8,696 nt of DNA. Source: SZUA-430 sp040381215 (GTDB taxonomy: Bacteria > Pseudomonadota > Alphaproteobacteria > Micropepsales > Micropepsaceae). Below the pieces are notes generated by a model. That model saw only the letters and a program-made list of their open reading frames with translations, searched no databases and was not told the DNA's origin. The position numbers were made by a program, and so were the translations under genes. This document shows, piece after piece, positions 1 through 5,790 of this stretch. Each line of letters begins with the position of its first letter. The first letter of the stretch is position 1. The DNA lies in the NCBI GenBank assembly GCA_040381215.1, contig JBEIHO010000112.1, forward strand, positions 1 through 8,696. The letters run 5' to 3'.

Positions 1-50
1 TCATCATGCTTTTGCAAAAGCTCGATCAGGGGCATGTTGGTCTCGGTCAT
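1..50 (-). CDS. IS256-family transposase, N-terminal fragment (runs off left edge)
   Basis: Only the first 16 codons are visible. They read MTETNMPLIELLQKHD, starting from an ATG at 50-48. This opening, with the M-L-I-E-L-L-Q-K core, is typical of the mutator-type IS256-family transposases common in alphaproteobacteria, whose catalytic DDE core would lie beyond the window. The match is from memory of the family and rests on a short stretch. The rest of the gene, and so its intactness, cannot be judged. The gene points away from the ISAs1 element to its right. Confidence 0.7.
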   Translation of the reverse strand, partial: MTETNMPLIELLQKHD

Positions 51-201
51 CGGGGTTCTCCTCGGTCCGTGGTTGACGCTCGCAACTCCACCATAAACCG
101 ACGTCCTCGATGACCACCCCGGTTACACCGCCAGAACGGCGGAAATTTCCACCACGTCCTCGGACACTACCGGGGCGCACTCCACCGCTGGCCGGAAATT
201 G
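51..201. other. Gap between IS256-type start and ISAs1 left end
   Basis: This stretch holds no convincing gene. It should contain the promoter and outer terminal repeat of the IS256-type element, because it lies upstream of that transposase, but I could not fix the end of that element by eye. The word YTCCACC recurs at 86, 147 and 180. A GGAAATT word appears both inside (141-147) and just before the ISAs1 boundary (194-200). Confidence 0.4.
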
Positions 202-220
202 CAGGGGAATCGCTTGAAGG
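202..220 (+). repeat. ISAs1 left terminal inverted repeat
   Basis: CAGGGGAATCGCTTGAAGG pairs with the right-end repeat with two mismatches over 19 positions. The transposase stop codon starts on the next base (221). Confidence 0.85.
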
Positions 221-1339
221 TCATTGAGCGGTCCTTGTGATGAGAGCCTTGAGGTAGTTGTGATCCCAGGCTGCGGCCTTTCTGCGGACCTTGAGACTGT
301 CTTTTCCTTGTGCTGCGCGGATCAGGTTCATGGCCATGTGTTTGATTGTGGCCATGTTTCTGGGTCCACTTTCGGTTCTGAGCCGCATGAGATCGTCGTG
401 AAAGACGACGTCGAGGACCCAATGGAGCCGGTTTTCGATGCCCCAATGGGCCCTGACGGCACGGGCAAGAAGTCGCTCGTCGAGGTGGAGCGACGAGATG
501 AAGTAGCGGCGTGAGGTGGAGACCTGACCGCCCCGCTCGACGGTTGCCTCGACCATGGCGATGGCTTTGAGGCCCGGGAAGCGCGGTTCGCCCGGAGCGC
601 AGCGGTCGCCGTTGAGCCAGGCAACGTCGTGGCTGACCCAATGGCGGCGGGTTTCGATGCGTCCGTGATCGGCATCGACGGTCTCGAAGGGGCGAAGTTC
701 CCGTTGCCCGGGGGCACCGAAGAAGAGGGCGACCTCGTCGGCGAGGCTGCGCTGATTGTCCTTGAGCGCCAGCAGATAGTCGGCACCGCGCGACAGGATC
801 GTCTGGGCGATCTTCGTCTGCGCGCCCATGGCGTCGATGGTGACGAGCGCGCCGGTGAGTTGCAGACGGGCGAGCAGGAGCGGAATGGCGGTAATCTCGT
901 TGGATTTGGCGTCCGTCGCCTGCTGACCAAGCACGAGACGCTGGCGCGCGGCCCAGGCCGAGACGACGTGCAGCGGGTGCCTGTCACCGCTGTGCGAGCG
1001 TCGTGACGTCTTGCCATCGATGGCGACAATGTCAGGCTCGTCCTCACGCAGGCCCTCCACCCAGGCGCCGAAAATCTCCGAGAACAAGTCGCCGTCCAGC
1101 GCATTCATCACATCGTTGAGCGTGTCATGGGATGGAATGCCGGTGCCATAAGGCAGCATGGTACGCAAAAATGGTAGCTTCTTGCGCCCCCAATGGCGAA
1201 CCTCGACGAAGTCTTCCGCGCCCGCCAACGTGGCGCACAACACCAGCAGCATGATCTCTGGCAAAGGATAGACCACCTTGCCCAGTTGCCGAGGATCGCG
1301 AAGCGCGGAGAAATGATCGAGAAGAGATGGCCGAACCAT
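221..1339 (-). CDS. ISAs1-family transposase (DDE)
   Basis: This protein cuts and pastes the surrounding element. From the ATG at 1339 it is 372 residues, close to the usual 370-380 of ISAs1/H-repeat transposases. The N-terminus carries the family's DHFSALRDPRQ opening and a hydrophobic helix (LPEIMLLVLCATLAG). The catalytic triad is visible: D108 in AIDGKT, D169 in VTIDAMGAQ, and E302 in HWGIENRLHW. An upstream in-frame ATG at 1369 would add 10 residues. I prefer 1339 because a perfect GGAGG lies 7 nt upstream of it (1347-1351). No frameshift or stop interrupts it, so it may be active. Confidence 0.93.
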   Translation of the reverse strand: MVRPSLLDHFSALRDPRQLGKVVYPLPEIMLLVLCATLAGAEDFVEVRHWGRKKLPFLRTMLPYGTGIPSHDTLNDVMNALDGDLFSEIFGAWVEGLREDEPDIVAIDGKTSRRSHSGDRHPLHVVSAWAARQRLVLGQQATDAKSNEITAIPLLLARLQLTGALVTIDAMGAQTKIAQTILSRGADYLLALKDNQRSLADEVALFFGAPGQRELRPFETVDADHGRIETRRHWVSHDVAWLNGDRCAPGEPRFPGLKAIAMVEATVERGGQVSTSRRYFISSLHLDERLLARAVRAHWGIENRLHWVLDVVFHDDLMRLRTESGPRNMATIKHMAMNLIRAAQGKDSLKVRRKAAAWDHNYLKALITRTAQ

Positions 1340-1400
1340 GTCGAAGCCTCCATAATTGAGGCCTCCCATGAATCAGACATTTTGATCCTTGGGAATCGCA

Positions 1401-1423
1401 TCCCGCTTCAAGCGATTGCCCTG
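1401..1423 (-). repeat. ISAs1 right terminal inverted repeat
   Basis: Read on the minus strand this end begins CAGGGCAATCGCTTGAAGC. A second CAGGG lies immediately outside (1424-1428 completes CAGGGCAGGGC), so the exact outer boundary could be shifted by about 5 bp. Neither placement gives a target duplication with the left side. Confidence 0.82.
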
Positions 1424-1425
1424 CC

Positions 1426-1683
1426 CTGAGCGACATGACATTGACCAAGATCCTGCGGGATGCTGCCATTGCCAGCGACACCGCCGGCCGCACGGCAACG
1501 GTCCACGGTTTTCGGTCATCGTTCCGAGACTGGGCATCTGAACATGCCTATCCTCGCGACCTTGCTGAGCGGGTGCTGGCCCACACCATCAAGGACGCAA
1601 CAGAAGCCGCCGATCATCGCACGGATCTTCTCGATCAAAGGCGCGGCATGATGGAGGCATGGGCAAAGTGGCCGGCCGCTTGA
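1426..1683 (+). pseudogene. Tyrosine integrase, C-terminal fragment (P4/phage type)
   Basis: This is the last third of a tyrosine recombinase that would integrate a genomic island or prophage. Family-typical blocks are plain: LSDMTLTKILR at the 5' edge, then ATVHGFRSSFRDWASE with the HxxR catalytic pair (His 1501-1503, Arg 1510-1512), then VLAHTI with the conserved His, and the LLDQRR..MEAWA tail. The core-binding domain and first catalytic Arg are missing because the coding frame enters straight out of the ISAs1 right end. The nucleophile block normally reads EAAYxR, but here it is EAADHR: codon 1612-1614 is GAT, one base from TAT. The remnant therefore cannot be catalytic. Translation could start from the ATG at 1435, but this is a relic. 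Integrases of this type usually read away from their attachment site, which puts the former island to the right. Confidence 0.88.
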
Positions 1684-1853
1684 GGCTGCTCTATTAACTA
1701 GCAAAGGTGTGGATCGGCTTCGGAGATTCAACCCATTAATCGACCAACGATGACCACGCTGCTCCCCCAGTTTGCTGGATAGCATCAAGTGTTTAACGGC
1801 CTTTGGATAGGGTCAGCCTTCCGAGCCGATTGGGGGCCAATTGGCGTACCGGT
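1684..1853. other. Gap between integrase relic and TetR gene
   Basis: I see no gene in these 170 bp, which lie between the 3' ends of two converging genes. A hairpin near 1825-1845 is listed separately. The rest resembles nothing I recognise. It is less GC-rich than its flanks and could be leftover mobile DNA. Confidence 0.35.
1825..1845. terminator. Hairpin between convergent 3' ends (weak terminator candidate)
   Basis: GCCGATTGG, a GGG loop and CCAATTGGC form a 9-bp stem with one G-T wobble on the plus strand. It starts about 9 bp downstream of the TetR stop codon and lies between two converging genes. There is no T-run after it, so rho-independent termination is doubtful. Confidence 0.3.
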
Positions 1854-2453
1854 TCACAGCCTATAGCCAAAACCCGGCATCAGCTCCGCCATGTCGAAGA
1901 TAGGCGTGCCGTCCTCATTGCGACGGATCTGTTGCTCAATCAGCAAGGTCGCATACCCGTGCACCATGCTCCAGAGCATCCATTCCGTGCGCCATGGGCC
2001 GCCCGGATCGGTCGCCTTGTCCCAGTCGAGTCCCCGCGCGATGTCGCGCAGCACTTCGTAGCTGCCCCATGCCGCGCGCTTCAGATCAGGATCATCGATG
2101 TCGCACATCGTGCCTGAGAACATCAGCTTGAACAGCTCTGGGTTCTCGAGTGCGAAACGCAGGTATCCGTTGCAGGCCGCGTTGAGCCGGGATTTGCCTA
2201 GCGGCTCCCCTTCAACGCCCTGACGCATTGCGATTGTATGGCGACGAAACCCCTCGGCAGCAATCGCGGTCAGGAGGCCGCGCAGACCGTCGAAGTGGTT
2301 TTTGGGGGCGGTGTGGCTGACACCGACCCTCGCGGCGATGGATCGCAGCGACAGCTGCGCAAGCCCCTTTTCCTCAAGCTCCGCCAGCCCCGCCTCGATC
2401 AGCGCCAGCTTCAGGTCTCCGTGGTGGTATTTCTTTTCAGGATCCTTCTTCAT
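1854..2453 (-). CDS. TetR/AcrR-family transcriptional repressor with WHG-type C-terminal domain
   Basis: This is a one-component DNA-binding regulator of 199 residues. The N-terminal helix-turn-helix spans about residues 30-60 (LSLRSIAARVGVSHTAPKNHF), preceded by the KYHHGDLKLALIEAGLAEL opening common in this subgroup. The C-terminal ligand and dimer domain has the W-x3-H-G signature at W161, H165, G166 (WSMVHGYATL), typical of the WHG-domain TetR branch. The ATG at 2453 has a GAGGG about 7 nt upstream. The gene is divergent from the ABA4-like/membrane operon. Its upstream region carries one of two inverted copies of a repeat, which suggests that it represses both itself and that operon. The ligand is unknown. 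Confidence 0.9.
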   Translation of the reverse strand: MKKDPEKKYHHGDLKLALIEAGLAELEEKGLAQLSLRSIAARVGVSHTAPKNHFDGLRGLLTAIAAEGFRRHTIAMRQGVEGEPLGKSRLNAACNGYLRFALENPELFKLMFSGTMCDIDDPDLKRAAWGSYEVLRDIARGLDWDKATDPGGPWRTEWMLWSMVHGYATLLIEQQIRRNEDGTPIFDMAELMPGFGYRL

Positions 2454-2467
2454 GTCGCGCCCTCATG

Positions 2468-2493
2468 TTTCCACCGTAAATTTTTCCGCTGGA
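2468..2493 (-). promoter_or_regulatory. Probable TetR operator copy A (in front of the repressor gene)
   Basis: Read on the minus strand this is TCCAGCGGAAA, then AATTTACGGTGGAAA. It matches copy B (2520-2544) at about 19 of 24 aligned positions with one 2-bp gap, in the opposite orientation. It ends 14 bp before the repressor start codon. The repeat is seen directly. Its role as an operator is inferred from position and symmetry. Confidence 0.6.
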
Positions 2494-2519
2494 CAACGCA
2501 ACGATGATCGTCTTTATAT

Positions 2520-2544
2520 TTCCAATGGAAATTTTCAGTGGAGA
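2520..2544 (+). promoter_or_regulatory. Probable TetR operator copy B (in front of the membrane operon)
   Basis: The copy holds TCCAATGGAAA followed by TTTTCAGTGGAGA, mirroring copy A. Its left part lies in an exact odd-centred palindrome, ATTTCCAATGGAAAT (2518-2532). Its right end contains the GGAG ribosome-binding site of the next gene, so a bound repressor would cover the start region of that transcript. Confidence 0.62.
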
Positions 2545-2549
2545 TATTC

Positions 2550-3014
2550 ATGCTGCCCGAGACGCTCTTCTCCCATGCGAGCACGGCCGCGATGCTCGGA
2601 TGGGCCGCGCTCATTTTTGGGCCTCGTCGCTTTGGATGGTTCAACCCCATAGCCCTCTGGATCATCCCGTCAGGGCTGGCTCTGGTTTACGGGATGATCG
2701 TTCTGAGGCATTTCGCAGGTATCGACGGGGGATTTGGCAGCCTCCGCGCCGTCGCCAGCTTGATGGCCGATGACTGGGCGTTACTTGCCGGGTGGGTGCA
2801 CTTCCTCGCTTTCGACCTGTTTGTCGGTGCGATCATGGCCCTGAGAATGGATCGCATCGGCTTGAGCCGTCTTGTGCAAGGACCAATCCTTTTCGCGATC
2901 TTCATGTTCGGCCCGTTCGGTTTCCTGATCGCTGCACTGACCGAGATTGCCCTGCGCGCGGTTCTTTCCTTGCAAGATCGTCTTTCCGGAGGGGCACGCC
3001 ATGTCGCTGCTTGA
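2550..3014 (+). CDS. ABA4-like (DUF4281) membrane protein
   Basis: This is a 154-residue integral membrane protein with four likely spans (about residues 6-24, 33-52, 77-98, 110-132). Family blocks recognised from memory of ABA4-like/DUF4281 proteins are LFSHASTAAMLGWAALIF at the N-terminus, GGFGSL near residue 60, LAGWVHFLAFDLFVG at 79-93, and FGPFGFL at 120-126. In plants ABA4 is needed for neoxanthin formation. The bacterial relatives have no settled function, so none is assigned. I chose the ATG at 2550, which has GGAG six bases upstream. A GTG at 2538 is in frame but would place the ribosome-binding site inside the gene. It overlaps the next gene by 14 bp, which indicates an operon. Confidence 0.85.
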   Translation: MLPETLFSHASTAAMLGWAALIFGPRRFGWFNPIALWIIPSGLALVYGMIVLRHFAGIDGGFGSLRAVASLMADDWALLAGWVHFLAFDLFVGAIMALRMDRIGLSRLVQGPILFAIFMFGPFGFLIAALTEIALRAVLSLQDRLSGGARHVAA

Positions 3015-3825
3015 TGCCTACCCGACGTCGATCCGCACCGCGCCACCGGCACAATTTCTGGTGCTGACGATCGTATCGATCGTGTTCCTGCTTCTGGGCG
3101 TTGCGTGGAGCCTCGTCGACGCGCGCCAGGTGGTTGGCGCAGCGGTCTGGATGAAGCCTGTGAAATTCGCCCTCAGCCTTACGATTTTCTTCGCCACGAT
3201 TGCCCTGGTTGAGGCTCGCTTGTCCGAGACTGTCCGCGATGGCTTGTTCCTGAGGGTCATCGCCTGGGTAATGGCGGCGGCCTTTCTGTCGGAAATGGCC
3301 TACATGACCTATCAGGCTGCCCTTGCGAAACCATCGCATTTCAACACCGGCACCCCGTTTCACGCCTTCATGTATCAGGCCGTCATGGCCAGCGGGGCCG
3401 TGGCGCTCGTCCTGGGCGCGGCGGTCATCGGCGTGATCGCGAAACGCGACCGGTCCGCCAGGCTCGGCGATGGCCTTCGAACCGGCATTTTCCTTGGGTT
3501 TCCGCTGACCTTTGTTCTGACGATGGTCACCGCCGGATATCTCAGCACCAATGGCGGGCACTTTGTCGGCCTGCATCCTGCGGGCGCACCCGTGCTTCCG
3601 GTCCTCGGGTGGTCGGGGGTCACGGGCGATTTGCGGCCTGCCCACTTCGCAGCGATACACGCCATGCAGGTGCTGCCGCTCCTGGGCCTCTGGCTGGACC
3701 GCCGAAGCAGTGGCAGCCCCACACGGATCCTCTGGATCGGGTCAGCGCTCTATGGCGGGCTGACCATGGCCGTGTTTGCGCAGGCGCTCATGGGCATGCC
3801 GTTGCTTCCGCTTGGGTCGCCATAA
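3001..3825 (+). CDS. Unrecognised multi-span inner-membrane protein
   Basis: This 274-residue protein is almost wholly hydrophobic, with about seven predicted spans (roughly 18-38, 50-70, 84-106, 121-147, 160-182, 212-233, 244-268). I do not recognise a named family. Likely conserved features are WMKPVKFALSL at 50-60, where a Trp-x-Lys-Pro-x-Lys block enters a membrane helix, a His-rich loop (HFNTGTPFH, 113-121), GGHFVG at 185-190, and GDLRPAHFAAIHAMQVLP at 209-226. The several membrane-edge histidines could bind a metal or haem, but that is speculation. The start at 3001 has an ideal GGAGGGG six bases upstream (2988-2994). A longer frame from an ATG at 2947 lies inside the previous gene and was not used. 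It is translationally coupled to the ABA4-like gene. Confidence 0.85.
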   Translation: MSLLDAYPTSIRTAPPAQFLVLTIVSIVFLLLGVAWSLVDARQVVGAAVWMKPVKFALSLTIFFATIALVEARLSETVRDGLFLRVIAWVMAAAFLSEMAYMTYQAALAKPSHFNTGTPFHAFMYQAVMASGAVALVLGAAVIGVIAKRDRSARLGDGLRTGIFLGFPLTFVLTMVTAGYLSTNGGHFVGLHPAGAPVLPVLGWSGVTGDLRPAHFAAIHAMQVLPLLGLWLDRRSSGSPTRILWIGSALYGGLTMAVFAQALMGMPLLPLGSP

Positions 3826-3956
3826 TGAGGTTTCCCCGCATGTGGAACCCGTCAGGTGATGCACTTCAAATGTGAGACGGCCGAGTCAATCTCCGGAGCC
3901 AATTTACATATTGACGGCCTAGATGCCATCGCGGGCGGTGGTCGGCTTGCCGACGG
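3826..3956. other. Junction region with possible short-chain dehydrogenase tail
   Basis: No full gene is present. In one frame, 3877-3918 translates to AESISGANLHIDG, which resembles the C-terminal end of classical short-chain dehydrogenases (usually ...SGANLxVDGG). The frame then runs into sequence that does not continue the family, so this may be a 3' scrap fused at a recombination junction. The match is short and could be chance. Confidence 0.3.
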
Positions 3957-4373
3957 ATGGGTTTACGCAGCTGTCCGCGCGGCGATGTCCGCGCCGCCTG
4001 GGAGGCGCGCAAGCGGGCGCTTGCCGACATGGGCTATGCTGGGGATCGCGGCCACGGCCAGTTCCGCGCACCCAGCGACCTTATCGCCCAACTGGAGCGC
4101 GCCGACGTCAACCGCATCGGCAGGGCGCTTGCCGCAGAGCGCGGGCTGAGCTGGCAGCCATCTGCTCCCGGCGAATATGTGTCCGGCAAGCTCGTTGGAT
4201 CGATCCAGATTGCCAGCGGACGGTTCGCAATGATCGACAATGGCCTGGGCTTCCAGTTCGTCCCCTGGAGCGACCCGCTGGAAAAGCGCCTCGGCCAGCA
4301 CATTAGTGGCGTCGCCATGTCCGGCGGCGGTGTGGACTGGTCGTTCGGGCGCAGCCGGGGTTTGGGGCTGTGA
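3957..4373 (+). pseudogene. DUF3363-type relaxase, C-terminal remnant
   Basis: The tail of a large mobilisation relaxase of the VirD2-like/DUF3363 type is recognisable. These proteins nick plasmid or integrative-element DNA at the transfer origin and are usually over 550 residues. Visible family blocks are DVRAAWEARKRALADMGYA near 3984-4040, then ALAAERGLSWQPSAPGEYVSGK, the SGRFAMIDNGLGFQFVPW block, EKRLGQHISGV, and the final GGVDWSFGRSRG. The whole nuclease domain with its His triad and catalytic Tyr is absent. Homology fades upstream of about 3980, near a short internal repeat (GTCCGCGCSGC at 3974 and 3988). A reading frame from the ATG at 3957 exists, but the product would be only 138 residues. 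Confidence 0.8.
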
Positions 4374-4464
4374 TCGGATGATGGTCCAATCCGGTCACGC
4401 GGAGCGCAATCCGCTTGCGCTATGACCCATTGGGTGGTACACATACATTTACTGGAGCCCTGCG

Positions 4465-4761
4465 ATGATCGAGAGCTTTCGGGATGGCTGGCTACGGGAC
4501 TTTTTCATGGACGATGTCCGGTCCCGCAAAATTCCGCCGGACCTCGAAAGCCGCGTCTTTCGCAAGCTCCAGATGATCGACGACGCGATGTCGGATCAGG
4601 ATTTGCGCGTGCCGCCGAGCAATCATTTCGAGAAGCTGCGCGGCAAGCTTGAGGCGTTCCATTCGATCCGCGTCAACAAGCAATGGCGGCTGATCTTTCG
4701 ATGGGACGGCAGCAAGGGTGAAGCGAGCGACGTGTATCTGGACGACCACAGCTATGATTGA
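4465..4761 (+). CDS. higB: HigB toxin of type II toxin-antitoxin system
   Basis: This 98-residue RelE/ParE-fold protein is predicted to be a ribosome-dependent mRNA endonuclease. The family signature is clear: SNHFEKLRGKLEAFHSIRVNKQWRLIFRWD (residues 52-81). Basic residues R69, K72 and R75, with H54, line the expected active site, and the C-terminus ends DDHSYD. Length matches the usual 90-100. The ATG at 4465 has GGAG about 8 nt upstream (4453-4456). Toxin-first order with the antitoxin 9 bp downstream is the hallmark of higBA rather than relBE. A weak promoter candidate (TTGCGC 4415-4420, 17-bp spacer, TACACA 4438-4443) precedes it. Confidence 0.92.
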   Translation: MIESFRDGWLRDFFMDDVRSRKIPPDLESRVFRKLQMIDDAMSDQDLRVPPSNHFEKLRGKLEAFHSIRVNKQWRLIFRWDGSKGEASDVYLDDHSYD

Positions 4762-4770
4762 GGTGATGCC

Positions 4771-5079
4771 ATGTTGATGACCAAGCGCAAGCCGGTGAGC
4801 GTGGGCGAGATACTGACCGAGGAGTTCATGGAGCCGATGGGGTTGACCCAGGCCGCGCTGGCCGAGGCGATGGGCGTGCAACGCAAGCACGTCAACGAGT
4901 TGTGCAACGACCGCCGCAACATCACAGCTGCAACGGCGCTTATCCTTTCGCGCGTGTTCGGCAACAGCCCGGATTTCTGGCTGAACGTCCAGCGTCGCAA
5001 TGATCTTTGGAACGCGATGCACAGCCCAAAGGAGCGCCAGCGGATTGATCGGGCAAAGCCGTTGAAGCAAGCGGCGTGA
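4771..5079 (+). CDS. higA: HigA antitoxin, XRE-family DNA-binding protein
   Basis: This 102-residue antitoxin should bind and neutralise HigB and repress the shared promoter. The HTH lies at about residues 24-46 (GLTQAALAEAMGVQRKHVNEL). It is followed by the family-typical RRNITAATALILSRVFG and NSPDFWLNVQRRNDLW. The start at 4771 has GAGGTG (4760-4765) five bases upstream, overlapping the toxin's stop codon, so the two genes are translated from one transcript. An in-frame ATG two codons later (4777) is possible. Both genes look intact, unlike the mobilisation genes around them. Confidence 0.92.
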   Translation: MLMTKRKPVSVGEILTEEFMEPMGLTQAALAEAMGVQRKHVNELCNDRRNITAATALILSRVFGNSPDFWLNVQRRNDLWNAMHSPKERQRIDRAKPLKQAA

Positions 5080-5205
5080 CAGCGGCGATTATGCCACAGC
5101 CGCCAAAAGCCGCCGTGCGCCTGTATTTGCGGCGGGGCTGCGAAGCATAGCCTGGCGTAGAGAAACGCTATTCTTTCAGCGCGATGATTCGGCGATTCTG
5201 GTGCA
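5080..5205. other. Intergenic region after higA
   Basis: I see no gene in these 126 bp. A GC-rich inverted pair (CCGCCG near 5112, CGGCGG near 5132) could fold but lacks a T-run. A short GCGT/ACGC stem lies near 5154-5168. Any promoter for the following small gene would be here, but none is obvious. Confidence 0.35.
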
Positions 5206-5430
5206 ATGCCCAGAGCCTCGCGCCAGAATCCGCCAACCGCAGCCAAACAGCTTGAACAGTTGCTTGGAAAGCCATGGCCGTTTCCGGGCCGACCGCCAAA
5301 ACACAACGTTGAGAACTGGACCGTCACCGACGACTGGCATGAGCGCGTCCCCGTCACGGAGGCTGAAGTCGATGTGTTCGAGGCGTGGTTCGGCGACCTG
5401 TTCGACGAGTTGTTTGGGCCGTGCCGATGA
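5206..5430 (+). CDS. Small acidic-tailed hypothetical protein upstream of recombinase
   Basis: This is a 74-residue protein of unknown function. The basic, Pro-rich N-terminal half (RASRQNPPTAAK, PWPFPGRPPKH) is followed by an acidic, aromatic tail (TEAEVDVFEAWFGDLFDELFG, residues 51-71) that could form an amphipathic helix. It has normal codon use and stops 18 bp before the start codon of the serine recombinase, so the two were probably co-transcribed. I believe similar small frames occur before recombinases in sphingomonad mobile elements, but cannot confirm that here. No strong ribosome-binding site precedes the ATG. Confidence 0.6.
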   Translation: MPRASRQNPPTAAKQLEQLLGKPWPFPGRPPKHNVENWTVTDDWHERVPVTEAEVDVFEAWFGDLFDELFGPCR

Positions 5431-5448
5431 AGTGAGGAGATTGCCGCT

Positions 5449-5694
5449 ATGACCTTGCCGCTGCGCGCCGCCCTCTATCTGCGCGTTTCGACCGCGCGGC
5501 AGGCCGAGCATGATGTGTCGATCCCGGATTAGCGCAAGCAGGGCGAAGCCTATTGCGCCGCGCGCGGCTACCAGCTTGTCGAGACGTTCGTGGACGCAGG
5601 CGCGTCAGCCACCAACGACCGCCGCCCCGAGTGCCAGCAGATGATCGAGGCCGGGACGGCCAGGCCTCGAAATTGTTCGAGAGGTTCAGGATGA
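5449..5694 (+). pseudogene. Large serine recombinase, N-terminal fragment with amber stop
   Basis: The resolvase-domain opening is unmistakable: RAALYLRVSTARQAEHDVSIPD contains the catalytic Ser in the YLRVST motif. The codon after PD is TAG (5530-5532), where relatives have CAG (DQRKQGEAYC). The frame then continues as RKQGEAYCAARGYQLVETFVDAGASATNDRRPECQQMIEAG, as expected for the family, so a single C-to-T change made the stop. Homology ends near 5657. The frame runs into unrelated sequence and stops at 5694, so the rest of the catalytic domain and the recombinase/zinc-ribbon domains are lost. GAGGAG (5434-5439) is a good ribosome-binding site. Two independent lesions show it is dead. Confidence 0.88.
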
Positions 5695-5790
5695 CTAAAG
5701 TTTGCTTCTTTGACTAGGGGCAGCCAAGCGAAGCGTGTTGCGAAAATCTTGATTTACGCGACGGGAGAGGTGGCGGCGAGCCTCACTCGA
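5695..5790. other. Gap after recombinase break point
   Basis: I see no gene. The stretch follows the point where recombinase homology is lost and leads to the 3' end of the minus-strand hypothetical gene. A small hairpin (CTCGAA, ATTG loop, TTCGAG at 5666-5681) sits right at the break point. Confidence 0.35.

Larger units (their letters stand above)
202..1423 (-). mobile_element. ISAs1-family insertion sequence, complete
   Basis: The element is about 1.22 kb and is bounded by terminal inverted repeats. The left end (202-219) reads CAGGGGAATCGCTTGAAG. The right end (1406-1423), read inward on the minus strand, is CAGGGCAATCGCTTGAAG, one mismatch in 18. Between them sits a single intact ISAs1-type transposase whose stop codon directly abuts the left repeat. 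ISAs1 elements normally make 8-10 bp target duplications, but the left flank (CCGGAAATTG) and the right flank (CCCTGAGCGA) do not match. The flanks therefore no longer belong together. The right end lies against a truncated integrase gene. Confidence 0.88.

Noticed and set aside
629..1006. Plus-strand frame inside the ISAs1 element
   Set aside because: It is antisense to the intact transposase with no family resemblance.
328..1104. Long open frame antisense/out of frame within the transposase region
   Set aside because: It overlaps the ISAs1 transposase, has Ser/Arg-rich low-complexity translation and no ribosome-binding site; it is a shadow frame.
1684..1853. Possible attachment site or tRNA remnant next to the integrase
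   Set aside because: No tRNA-like fold or direct repeat was seen; integrases of this type usually have their attachment site on the 5' side, which is lost here.
2902..3660. Minus-strand 252-codon frame opposite the membrane protein
   Set aside because: It is antisense to a well-supported membrane operon and its translation is charged low-complexity sequence.
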